Below are positions 12,207 through 23,900 of a DNA stretch of 64,000 bases, in pieces. Numbering within the stretch: the first letter of the stretch is position 1; each line of letters starts with the position of its first letter. The notes below the pieces were generated by a model. The model saw only the letters and a program-made list of their open reading frames with translations. It was not told the origin of the DNA and ran no database searches. Origin of the DNA: Amphimedon queenslandica (Eukaryota; Porifera; Demospongiae; Haplosclerida; Niphatidae); NCBI RefSeq assembly GCF_000090795.2, contig NW_003546470.1, positions 67,975 to 131,974 on the forward strand, read 5' to 3'. Position numbers and translations under genes: made by a program.

Positions 12207-12579
12207 TTTCAGTACAATGATCAATTGTTAAATCATGCTCCTATGATTGCCAATAAATAATACATTAGCCCCCCCAACTTTTAGTTTGTTCCTACCCCTA
12301 TGGGGCCCCAGGAGGTTGAATAAGTAGCCTGGGAGGTTGAATAAGTAGTTTGGAGGTGAATAAGTGGCCCGGGAGGTTAATAAGTTGTGCGGAAATTTAC
12401 CTATTCACCTCCTGTTTACAAACTACTGCTAAGTAAACTATTTGTTTATTTTAGCACATGGTAAAAGTCAGTTATACAATGCTTTGTTTGAATCTTACCA
12501 CCCTCAGTATGATAAATGCCATTTTAAACTCCCTCCTTGCTACTTTATTGCTCTTGTTAGCTAAACCCTATAGCAGTCA

Positions 12580-12792
12580 TACTGTATAGGGGGTAATTTT
12601 CACAGGGATTTAATTTCACTAATTTCATGGTTTAAAAATTTGTGAAAATTTTAATCTATGAAAATTATTTTTTATTATACTAATAATGGTCAGTAGAAGA
12701 AAAACGCCAAAATTTTTTCTTGTAAATAGGTTTAAAGGTGATTTTCGTGAAATATTTTCTCCGGGAAATATACCAGTATCCCCTATACGGTA
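12580..12792. mobile_element. MITE with TACYGTATAGGGG termini
   Basis: The left end TACTGTATAGGGGG and right end CCCCTATACGGTA are inverted repeats of about 13 bp. The 213-bp body has no coding potential and many imperfect inner inverted words such as GTGAAAATTTT. It belongs with the other TACCGTAT-ended elements in this window. Confidence 0.75.
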
Positions 12793-14095
12793 TATCAATG
12801 GTTAGCTATAGTGACCAACTCTAGGTGATTACTTATTGTAGAGATTTATTTGATGTAGAGATAGAACTGTGCACTCTGTACTATAGTCCTACTAAGCCAT
12901 CTTCACAAATTTTTGTTACTAGGACCAGAATTTACTATTACAATTCACACAATTCACTGGACCATTGAATAATGATAAAACTGTGCACTTAAACCAATCA
13001 TTTCCTTTTCATTTTGATAAAAGTCTGGGACAATAAGTCAAGGTAAGCATAATTTTATTGACTTTTAGTATCATTATTAGACTACTCTGATGGCTCATAA
13101 TAATACTTACATTGTGAGATTTTGCTTGTTAACTCTTGTGTATAGCTATAATGTAATCTTATAAATTTTACCAGATAATTAGCTTCTTGACTACTGTAAT
13201 GTAATTGCTCCCATTACATAATTGAAGACTTAATTACACCCCATAAGCTCTCGCCCTGTTTTTCCCCTTGCTTCATCAACCTATTTCAATGTCTTTTATC
13301 CAATTACTCAGTTTATATACAATCCATTGCTTAAATATGTGTTTGTGCATACTAGCTTTGTTATTCTATTCTTCTAATAATTATATTATTTCTAGCGACC
13401 TGAAATCACGCCTAGGGATTGCCTAAGGTTCGCTAGGGACTGGCTTAACTGTTACGATAAGATTTCTCGCTAAACAGACGGTGTGTCCTACTAACCAAAG
13501 ATATCGATAGTGTGACGTGCCCTCCCAACTATGAAAACATGGTGAGACTCTAGACAGATGGGCTGCACTGCCTGGAACACTTGTTTGAGTTCTCTTGGGA
13601 AAGATATTGCACTTTATTGGGTGTTGTTTTTATCATACTTGATCTTGATCTTGTGCATAATCATTATTATTTACATCTATTTTTTATGCAGGAGCACAAG
13701 AGCTTGTAATGTGTACTGAAGAAGAACTCAAGATAAAGATTTTCCTTAAACAAAACATTTAATATAATATTATGCATCATGAATATGTACAACTTGCATG
13801 AAGCCATTATGTGCAAATGTACATTATACTAATGGATCTCAAGTAGTTGTTCCGCCAGTAGGCCAACCCTCCATAATGAATGAATGCCATTTATTACAGC
13901 TATCTACACATTTACTTTATAGTATTGACCAATGAATGTGTTTTGGTAATCATGGTAACTTAATACAGCTTGTGTGCAAACAGCATGCATACTTGCATGC
14001 ACATGCAAGTATTATGATGTCATTACTACAATGATATGCAGTGTTGCTAGTCTCAATAGTATTATGCATCATTTCCTGTTGCTTTGTGTTCTGAC
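12793..14095. other. intergenic, no gene recognised
   Basis: Mostly AT-rich. A less AT-rich patch at 13395-13610 stands out by composition and could be a promoter or non-coding exon for the small gene at 14096, but nothing in the sequence proves this. Confidence 0.35.
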
Positions 14096-14324
14096 ATGGC
14101 AGAAGTAAGTCCAAATGAGTCAGTGTTCATGTCTATATTTATTTTACCAATAGCCTGTTCCTGGAGTGTGTGTAGCGTGTAAAGAAGATACTATTGTTTA
14201 CAATGTCGTCTTATTTGAGTGTATGGAGTCTCATCTTCTTTGTGACTCTTGTATGAACTCTAGTGAATTGAAAGGCTGTCCTATTCACAAGTTTTCGAAG
14301 AGAAGAACAAGTCCTAATAGCTAA
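14096..14324 (+). CDS. 59-residue RING-like small protein
   Basis: Two exons (14096-14104 and 14154-14324) with GTAAGT and TAG splice sites join in frame to 59 residues. Cysteines and histidines are spaced C-x2-C-x13-C-x3-H-x2-C-x2-C-x8-C-x2-H (C9, C12, C26, H30, C33, C36, C45, H48), which fits a compact RING-type zinc-binding site and little else. The C-terminus is basic (KFSKRRTSPN). The protein is unusually short for a RING protein and I recognise no named family. A neighbour at 14943 has the same intron position after only a few codons, the same total length and a matching CxxC-x20-CxxC frame, so the two look like tandem paralogues. Expression is unproven. Confidence 0.55.
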
Positions 14325-14942
14325 ATTTAAGTATACTAACTTTGTTCAGACTGTTTCTCAAATTTATTCAAAATATATTTCTAACATAATGTCTTATTTA
14401 TTCCACACTACAACTTAATTGAAATAAAAATTGTGACAACTAAGAATCTAGATTGTATAATATGTCAAGACACTGCTTGCAAGTGCATTTTTGCAGAAAA
14501 AATAAAGCAAATTAAACATAATGCTATGCCATAAGTCTTTAACACAACACTCAAAATTTATTAATCAGCCAAATTCATAAACAATTATGATTTTATTGAT
14601 TAATGAATTAAAAATAAATAATGCAGAATTAATACCACTATAGGCACTAGGCTATAATTAATATTAATATAAAGACCTTAATGTGGAAGTGCACAATTGA
14701 ATTAATACCTTATTAATAATAAAATTTCATTATTTATGCAATAGTATGAAGTCCAAAAAATTGGGCATGTGTGCAGTCAGAAAGGAGGTGCATATATTGA
14801 CATAACCAAACAATGAATATAGTCCTGATTTCAGTACGATAATGCATGCTAATAATCCTACTGGTATGCTATAAAAGCAAAGTAAAACGTAACTTTTAAC
14901 AAACTAAGGACAAATTTCTTTAAGCCTTCATAATTTAGCAAG

Positions 14943-15172
14943 ATGCCACAAAGTAAGAATGCTGTTTTATATAAAATATGAAAGTTGCAATATATATTTC
15001 AGATTGTACCAGGTGTAATAATGACAGAGATGTATACCAATTGGAGTACATAGATGGTGTGACTATAAGATTCTTTTGTGTGGTGTGCATTAGAGCTTAT
15101 CCATCAGCACTAAACAGAGATCAATTAATGCCTAGATCAAAAGAAATAGTACGAAGGATACTAGCAAATTAA
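14943..15172 (+). CDS. 59-residue CxxC-x20-CxxC small protein
   Basis: Two exons (14943-14952 and 15003-15172) with a GTAAG donor and TTTCAG acceptor join in frame to exactly 59 residues. C5-x2-C8 and C29-x2-C32 are separated by 20 residues, the same spacing as the paired motifs of the gene 0.6 kb upstream, and VY follows the first pair in both. It lacks the middle C and H and the last C and H seen in its neighbour, so it could bind only one zinc. The tail (RSKEIVRRIL) is basic and helical. I recognise no family. It is either a diverged paralogue or a decaying copy. Confidence 0.5.
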
Positions 15173-16235
15173 TTATAAGTTACTTTTGCTATAATGCTAC
15201 TAATTTACTACTTTGTTTTTTTGCTATAATTATAATAATTGAGTCAAAATTTTAAATACTAAGCTTAGAATAGCACTGGCAGAGCAGATCTAGATAGATG
15301 CAATTATCAAAATCCATCATGTGAACTATTGATATTCTAAAACAAAGCAATTTAGAGCTTTGAATTAAGATTCACAAAGTCATACTTTCTTTCTATAAAA
15401 CATGTTTTTTGAAATACAACCGAATGGTCTAAATAATTATTTAAATTAATTAAAACAAATTGTGATAAAAATCAGAAAGGCTCGGACACAGAGTAAAAGA
15501 TGATACTAAAATTAGCACCAAAAAGTCAGGCAAGCCAGTAAATTAAAAGCAAAAGAGAGCAAGAGAGAGGGAGAAAAAGAAAGGAAAAAGAGTACATGTA
15601 AGTAATAGGTTTAAAGAGTAAGAGAATCAAAAAATTATATAGTTAAGTAGGTGGTGACCATTCGATGTTGTTATGACAATTGAAGATGGTATAGGAGCCA
15701 GGCAATTGCAGCAGAGCTAAGTGAGAAGATAAATTGTGTTTAGAACTAATTTATATAGATTTTTGTCAATCAATAATTTTTTCAAATTTGTCTGGGTATT
15801 TCGTTCGACAAAAATTAAAGCAGATGTTATATTACTGGGTTCAAATACAACACAAATTACAAATACTATATACTGCATGAGCAAAAGATGTTTTAGCTTC
15901 GTATTTTACAAATACTGAATATACATTTCAATTTAATTCAAGTGAAAGTCTCTATTCATTACAGTGATGATATGCATGCATAATTAATATCAGAAGCCCA
16001 TGTTAAAATTGTTTGGTTATTGAATTTGTAATTCATGAATATTATTTGTGTTTCAGAGGTTTTGTCCCATTGACATCAAGGCATTTACTGCATTTCGAAA
16101 TACTTTTATGCTGTATTTCAATTGTATATTAATATAAATTCATGTTAATTTGTTTAGGCTAATTACTAAGTCTAATCCAAGCTTGCACCACAAAAAGAAC
16201 TAGTCTCGCGCTATGATGATACTGCGCTTTTCACA
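15173..16235. other. intergenic, no gene recognised
   Basis: AT-rich with a purine-rich patch at 15545-15600. A 60-codon open frame at 15736 has no start context, splice signals or recognisable content and looks like chance. Confidence 0.4.
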
Positions 16236-16332
16236 CCACTTGGATCACAATTGCGTGCTCCGTAAACTGCATAATGCATATGCAGTAGTATCGAGGGGAG
16301 GGGTTTACGGAGCACGCAGTGATTCCAAGTGG
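16236..16332. repeat. fold-back inverted repeat
   Basis: Arms of about 30 bases (starting CCACTTGGATCACAATTGCG and ending CGCAGTGATTCCAAGTGG) are complementary with few mismatches around a ~35-base spacer. No coding content. Confidence 0.7.
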
Positions 16333-16630
16333 AGCATATACTATAATATAATAGTATCTATGAGTGGAGTCGATGATGCCATGGCCCGCGACACTAAATT
16401 GACTAAAAAATGACTTGACTCACGGCAATAAGTCTTGTTACGCCCCTGGTAAGAGTTAGAGTTTTCTGTAGACAAATAGCTAAGACAAATCATAGTGTAA
16501 TATCGATCTTTTTGCTTAGGGTTCTTGAGGAGACTTTCGTAGAGTACCGGTAATTTTTTTATTAATTTTACTCCGCGTTTTGGGCCTTTTGGTCACACCC
16601 CACACTAGAATAATAAGGGTAATTCACTGA

Positions 16631-16750
16631 AATTATGATTCTTTACATCAATAATAACAATCATAATAATAAATTATGATACTTTACATCAATAATAACA
16701 ATCATAATAATAAATTATGATACTTTACATCAATAATAACAATCATAACA
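16631..16750. repeat. 41-bp tandem repeat, about 3 copies
   Basis: Three near-identical copies of a unit beginning ATTATGATACTTTACATCAA run up to the stop codon of the minus-strand channel gene at 16752. They therefore form the start of its 3' UTR or its 3' flank. Confidence 0.85.
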
Positions 16751-16751
16751 A

Positions 16752-19306
16752 CTATTCATTGCCATGTCGTCCAATGTATTTGAATACTCTGAATTCATAA
16801 ATACAAAAAACATTATTAGAATAAACTGGTATCCCATATAGTCTTGCCATGCCCCCTGGCTTTTTATCTGGTGATGCATCTTCATCAGATTCTGATAATG
16901 AAACTGCAACAGCTTCAGGCGATTTAAATTTTTCTAATTCACCATTTGGCTTTACTGAATAAACAGTACAATTATTAGCCAATGTTGCATTGACATCATC
17001 TTTAAGCTCCTTAAAAATACTGTGAAAATTTAAAATATCAATATGATAGCAATAGTGGTAATTGTTTACTTTACCCTTTTGATGGTTGATATTGAATGAA
17101 ATGGTTTGTTCTTGATTCAGTCCCAATCATCAAGGGTCGTATGGCCATTAAGATACTGCCCTTTCTGAAGCACTTGTGTGGTGCATAGAGCTTTTCAATA
17201 AGCAAGTTGGCTATTAAAACATAATAATGATTACTGATACTGAAATAATAATGATCAAAATTTTGCTAGATTATCATGAAACCAATGGGTTTATACCTGT
17301 TATTACTTTTGATTCATCAGAAATTGGTCCAATTACAATCAGGTCAATGTAGCGACGATCTTTTTGTTCAACAAACAATTTTGTAAAGAACTCTTCTGAC
17401 TATTATAAGAATTGGCCTTAAATAAGAATAAAACTAATTTTTACCTTGAAAATGTTCTGAGCTGATTGACTAAAAATATCAGCTTGAAATGTTAATGTTC
17501 GGTATGCTTCATATACCTCAGCTTTGAAAACTCGTTCAGAGTTTTGATAAAACTTATTAAAATGAACTGTAGCAACCTTTTGTAATAATATTAAGGAATA
17601 AAATGGTTAAGTGCATGTCTAGTCAGAAAGCAAATACTTAAATGAGCACAATTTTTTATGTATGGAGCTATTATGGTTACTTAATACACAAAATATCACA
17701 TTATAGGCTACTAATCTTACTTCATGAAAAGCTCTTGATAAAATGAGAGAATGCCCAGATTTGTTTCCAAATGATATATCAAAAGCAAGATCATTTCTAG
17801 GAACAAATTTCAAAAAATTCAATAGAGCTTCTTTCAAGGAAAATGGCTATATAAATATAAGAATAATGAACACCATCAGCTGACAATATTGTATTACTAG
17901 TTTACCTGACCCCTTAACTGCAAACCAATATATATATGGCTCAAAAAATGAGTAAACAAAGTCCTCAAGATTAGGGTTCTCAAAATTTGATCGAAAAAAA
18001 TAACCTTTCAAATCTTTCAATTTATCCCATTTCTTTTTAACTTGATTTGCATGTGTAATATGTGGAGTTTCATTACTTCTTGCTGTAATAAGAACAATTT
18101 AATTTGACTTACTCTATTATGCAGTATTTTATTGTTACCTATTAGCTCATCAATTTCTTCATCAAGTAGATCACTATGAATTCTTGTTAGTAGGTATAGG
18201 AGCTCGTGGTCCTCAGAAATGATTTTCTTTAATTCTTTCTGAATATAAATATGTTTGAATACTTCTCCATGACCAGTGTCAGCATAGAAGAGCCTAGCTA
18301 CTAAAAATTCAAGATCATTTTTAATTTGAGGAGATAGGAATTGCTTTATTTTTGCCATTAAATTCTTATTTTTTTCTTTACAACAAAAGACATCGCATAT
18401 TATATTTGAAGGTAATGGGAAGAAGTGTTCATCAGGAGGAAGACAAGATTCATGACAAAATGTAGCAATTTCTTTAGCACCAAGTTCGGCTGTATGACGA
18501 GTATGGCACCAAATTAAACCAATAATGATTGCCATTATTGCAACAGACACCAAAACAAAAACTGTGTTACGCAAAAAATATAGCAGGGTCAGGCTATTGT
18601 AGATGCATTCAATTTGTTCTTCTAAAGGCCAAGCTGTTGTATTAAGTTGGCTTGTATCTGTTGGACAGCAAAATGATTCTTTATAGTCCTTATCTTTAAA
18701 TAAAACAGCATTAGTAATCAGTATTGTCCAGCAAATGATAAATTGAGCTAATAATTTTAGCTTGTAACAAAGAAAAATCCGCTTAGAAGCAGAAAACTTT
18801 TCTTCTAACTTTTTGACAAGTTCAAAGTTATTTGGACTGTATTCTCCGGTGTTAGTATCACGAAGGCGGTGAAGTTTTTTTGCCAAGTCAAAAAAGAAAT
18901 CGAAGTGTGCCCCGAAGTATGATGTCCAGAGATAATGAGGTGCAATAATGAAAAGAGCTGACACTAATATAAAGATAAGGTAATACTGACTGTTCGGTAA
19001 ACTACCATAACAGTAATTGTTAAAATAAGCAATGTGATCACGAGAGGTAACATACTCGGGTGTATAGCAATGCACAGTAGATCCTCGAAAAAATTCAACT
19101 GATATGTCCAAAAAACTAAGACCCAAAATTGCTGAAACCAAATAATATAAAATTTGATCCCAATAGAAATCTTTTGGGCTAATACTTGTATCAACCTTTT
19201 CTGATGCAGGAACCAGATCTGGACTTTTTTTTTCAGCAAAAACCACCTTTTCAGCACTGAAGTTCTCAATTGCTTGTCCAGAAACTTCAACCACTTTGCT
19301 GGCCAT
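16752..19306 (-). CDS. LRRC8/pannexin-like four-helix channel without LRRs
   Basis: Seven exons on the minus strand (19306-18139, 18082-17906, 17830-17721, 17576-17445, 17399-17297, 17210-17075, 17019-16752) join in frame to 697 residues. The N-terminal 390 residues have four hydrophobic helices in the large-pore channel arrangement: TM1 (YYLVSAILGLSFLDI), a cysteine-bearing loop, TM2 ending in PHYLW, a cytoplasmic helix bundle, TM3 (AQFIICWTILITNAVL), a second cysteine loop with IECIYNS, and TM4. After TM4, NDLEFLVARLF resembles the NDFAFML block of LRRC8. LRRC8 proteins continue with leucine-rich repeats; this one instead has about 250 residues I cannot assign, ending in an acidic stretch. 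The acceptor of exon 3 is chosen to keep frame. Function as an anion channel is inference. Confidence 0.75.
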
Positions 19307-20936
19307 TGTTATAGTTCAAAAATCTTTTGTTCTTGGGTTGCACATGATACAGTTGACATAGCCTTACCACATCCAGATTCATGTCATGATTATAATTAGA
19401 TCAGGGAATTGATGTTTTAATTGCACAATACTATGCTCAGTAAGCTGAAGGAAGTTGTTGATCTGCAACTGTAGCTTTTGTCAATTTTATGATTAATGTA
19501 AGTACATAGCCAGGTGATTCTGTTAATCTTCAAGTATTATTTTTATTTCAGTCTGTTATTATTCACATATTGAAGACTAAAAATATCACTCGAAAAATGA
19601 ACAAAGTCTGAGAACAAGCAAAAAATGTAATTAGAAAAATGAGCAAAAAATAACTTGGTGTGCTGAAGTACAATCACTGAAATTTCCAAATATTGGACAC
19701 ATAAATAACGTTGTAAAATTTCTTCTTCTAATTTTGTCGTTTTGGAACCTAAGCCTAATTTGATGTATGACAACATTATTGAATAATCTTATGCTGATCA
19801 GTAGGCATGTTGATTTCCAAGTATGTACTTAGAGCTGCAGTTCAATGAGGTAGATTAATTTTTATTGAGGAGGAAATCCTGTTTTTTGTTGAAACATTGT
19901 CATCATTGATTTATTTTAAAAGTTATTTTGATATTGAGAAAATATTGTTCAGGCAATATGCTGCATCGTCAGTTGTACTCATTTGTATAGTTGGTGGGTA
20001 GGAAATGCATGGTACATTGAATAGTATGTGCACACGGATATACACAATATATATGGTTATCAAGGAAAATAGAAGAGGCTACAAGTATAATATGGTCATA
20101 TGGTTTTTTATTAGATGTATGAGGAAAAAAGAAAGTATCACCTGAGGGCCGAGAAACTTACATTCACTACTGCTTCAGTTTGGGTAACCTTTAATTTGAT
20201 TGAGTAATGGCAATCATCAAAGCCTGTTAAATGTCTTTGTGTTTGCTTATCACAGCAAAAAACTTTGTTTAAAACTACTCTTAGATGGTAACTTCAGAGG
20301 TAACCAACTATATACCCATGGGTTGTTCTACTACTTATTTTTTGCAGTGATACAGATGTGATAAATTCTAGTGATTACTTTGTTGTGGGGGATGAAAAAG
20401 CCAGTGACAAATTCATTGAATTAGCCTTGCATAAATAATTATATCACATGCCTGACTATTTGATCATACTTTATTGTAAACAAAATAGTTTCACAAGTGG
20501 ACATACTTTGGTTAGCAGGTGATAATTATCTTGCAATAATTTATGATGGACATGGTAAGTGGTAAAGAATGATAAAATTTGTGCAAACGTGATGAAATTT
20601 GTGTATTTAATTGTTAGTAGATTTATATTGGGTAACAAAATAAACTTTTTAAAAAGAAATTTTAAGTTAGAGCAATTTTTATGGTTGTTGTTTATTGTAA
20701 ATGTAAGCACACTAACAATTGATTATTATCAGATCAATATTGTGTAGAAAACATTATAAACTAAAATAGATTTTGGAAAAATTTAATTAAAGTACATGAT
20801 TTTTATAGTCAAGTATCTCTGTTGATTCATGTCAATGATGTCACCATGTGTTACATCAATTTTCAAACACTAAACATGATTGCAGCACAACTAATATAAT
20901 TAGTAGTTTAAAAATAATGAATAATAATACACAAGT
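19307..20936. other. spacer plus start of duplicated segment (copy B)
   Basis: 19307-19860 is the 5' flank of the channel gene, with no coding signal. From 19860 the sequence matches 7090-8086 and is non-coding in both copies. The open frames here (for example at 19543 and 20471) are AT-rich chance frames. Confidence 0.5.
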
Positions 20937-23900
20937 TTAAGAATCAGTCACTGTAAGGTAGTCATCATCAATTTCATTGGCAATGATAAAAGACTCATCT
21001 TTCATTCCACTTTCATTCAATATCTGATCAAGTCTGGCTTTATTCAAAGTATCAGAAGAATCCTTTGATGTGCCTATTATTACTGGTACTCTTTTCAAAC
21101 AAAAAAACAATTGACGACTAACCATTTTCACAATGTTTTGGTAAATATTGATCAGCCTTAATAGCGACAGAAACACTTGTTTGCTATTTAATAAGATAAT
21201 TAAATGAACATGAATTGTTTATATACAAACTTGAAATGAAAATGGACGTAGAAGATTTGAAGCTCTTAGCGACAAGCTGCCAATTATTTCAGAATTTGCT
21301 TTCTTGTCATTCCACCATTTAGAATATGCTGCCCTCACCTGTACATACACAAGTAATAATAAAAGATACCCATCAGTATCATTAATAATTAACATACGTG
21401 TTTAGAGAGAGGTACGTAAAGTACAAATATAACAATTCCTTGACCAGCAATCAATACAGTCATGATGTAAGCAATAAAGAGAAGCTCTTCTCTAAAGAAA
21501 AGAACACTACCAAGCCATGCTATTCCCATCACACAAGTTAGAGACATAGAACATTTTATCCAATACCTAAAATGATAATTATAAATGATGTGCAATCCAT
21601 TATGCTGTTGTCCCCAACCTATAACATGTGACCACAAACCAATTACAAATAATCAAGTTATAATCATACTATAAACAAATATCATATTGATGTATTATTA
21701 ACTAATTACATTTTTCCAACTGAAAGACATCCAAATTACATCAAAACAAAACACATAATGCACACAAAACAGTATACCCTAATTCATGCATGGCAAAACA
21801 GAATTCAAAGAAAGCAATCGTTGCATGGAGTACACAAGCCAATAATATAACTGGATACCAGACTAGGTTGATTGGATAAAATTAGACCTGGGGTCAATTA
21901 CAAAACCTCACAATTACACATTCAATTACATTCCTTTTGTAAAAGTAGGCTCAATTAGAATTACAATCATACCATGTTAAAGTAATTTTAAATAAAAATA
22001 CTATTTTGATATGTTTTGGCACCATAAAAGTAATAACATATTGTCATCAGGGTTTCCCACAAAGCATAGCGTATAACGGGAAATTTAAGAGGGAATTAAA
22101 TTTGGTGAATTTGGCATTTTGATAGCCATTCACCAAAATAAAATCTGCCATTTTGAGCCATTCGCCAAAATAAAATCTGCCATTTTGAGCCATTATACGC
22201 ATGCTCAATGGCATGTGGCTACAAATTTGCCAAATTAAAATTCACCAATCACAAAAATTTAGCAATTCGCCAAATTTTAGTTCCTCCAAAATTTCCCATT
22301 ATACGGTACTACATTAGCTAAACAGCACACATCATGAGCTAACAGGCATAGTTCTAGTTCATGGCTTTTGGAGTAGCTTTAAAATATATAAAATTTCAAT
22401 TTTGATCAGAATTAGCTCAAACTAGATATACAACGTCAGAAAATGTATATACTTTAGAAAAAATTATAAAAATAGAAAATTCTTTTCTAACCAATTGAAT
22501 TTTGACAAAATTTGGGCCAAGACCATGGTCTTGGGCCAGGTTTTTGAGCAACTTTAAAAATTTATTAACAATCTAATTATGACCAGAATTTGTTTAAACT
22601 AAATACACATCATCAGAGCATGTATATGTATCAGAAAAATTATAAAATGGAAAATTCTTTCCTAGCTATCTTTGACAAAAGGAAGCATTGTGCTACCAAG
22701 TAAAGGGATAAAATAACTTGCCACCACAAGTAATATTAATAAACTAAAGAAAAATTCTGGCATTCAAAACCAAAGCATATGTAACATACTTTATATCATT
22801 ATAAAATGATTGGTTTGGTTGAGCTTTTTTATGTCTTTTCATTATTACAATTGCCATTATGAAGAAGCCAATATTAATCTATAATAAGTTTAATCATAAA
22901 ACAGATTAAAGACAATATTTTATATTTTACCAAAATTATCAAAATGACTGGAGCAATGAAAGACCATATGAACCCAGTCTCATAACTCAACCAGCAACTA
23001 TAAATGACACAAACAAGAATTACATCCAGTAAATGAAAACTATTACTTACGCAACCAGTTCATCATTATTGTAAAGCAAGTAATGATTAGATTGATTATT
23101 ACCAGTATCAACTAGATATCCAATAGGAACAACTAACATCATATAAATAGCTGGAACACCTAACAAACACACACAAAAACTATTAACTACTACAATGCCA
23201 ATGCTTACTGTAACAGACAAGCGTAAAAGCTACTGCATAATGCCTTGTGCGAGTAGTAAACACTTTAACCAATGCTATGTATAAAATGGCTCCTTCCATT
23301 AACATCCACATGAACGTAACTAAAAACATGTATTGCATTACAGTAGCGATGATTGAGCAGGCAACCTGTAGTGGATAATATGCACATATAATGTATTTAT
23401 TTATGAAATAAAGTACTTTGTTTTCAATTCTTTGAACTCCAAATAAAAACGTCAGTTGCGCTATAAACAAGTTGATACACAGCATTATGTGTATATAGTT
23501 CCTAATGCTCCAGAGTTTTCTGTAATGATAGCATAAAATCAATAAAATAATTACACTTCTTAATTACCTCATACAGGAATAACACAATATTGTCAGTAAC
23601 ATACACACTAAGGAGATAGTTACAAACACTTGTCCAATAGTTGTCAAAATAACCAAATTACTGCCATTAACCTATGATTGAACATTAGGCCACTTTAATA
23701 AGATTCATAGTTTTCTGTTTTCTGCCCACACAGTGCTACATTGCTATTATTTATTGCACTTTTGCATTAATTATCCATACAATTTATACAATGATAATGA
23801 GTTATACATTGCATTGATTACCGTATAGTGGGATTTATTGACAAAGGTTTTATTTTGACGAGTTGACGATTTAAAATAAAACGTCAAATTTAATAACCGT

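Larger units (their letters stand above)
11195..12302 (+). mobile_element. hAT transposon relic
   Basis: The ends are inverted: GGGGTAGGAACA near 11209 and TGTTCCTACCCC in reverse at 12285-12298. The body contains the last part of a hAT transposase (see 11961-12206). Most of the transposase is missing and the middle carries a nested element plus a 10-base run of N. The flanks are minisatellite, so I could not define a clean target duplication. Confidence 0.65.
11098..12392. repeat. ~21-bp minisatellite, split by a transposon
   Basis: Tandem units close to AGGTTGAATAAGTAGCCCGG run from 11098 to about 11195 and resume at about 12303 to 12392. The hAT relic lies between the two halves, so it inserted into a pre-existing array. 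Confidence 0.8.

Noticed and set aside
15736-15918. 60-codon plus-strand frame
   Set aside because: AT-rich, no ATG in good context, no splice partner and no recognisable motif.
18964-19290. 108-codon minus-strand frame
   Set aside because: It is an out-of-phase shadow of the first exon of the LRRC8-like gene.
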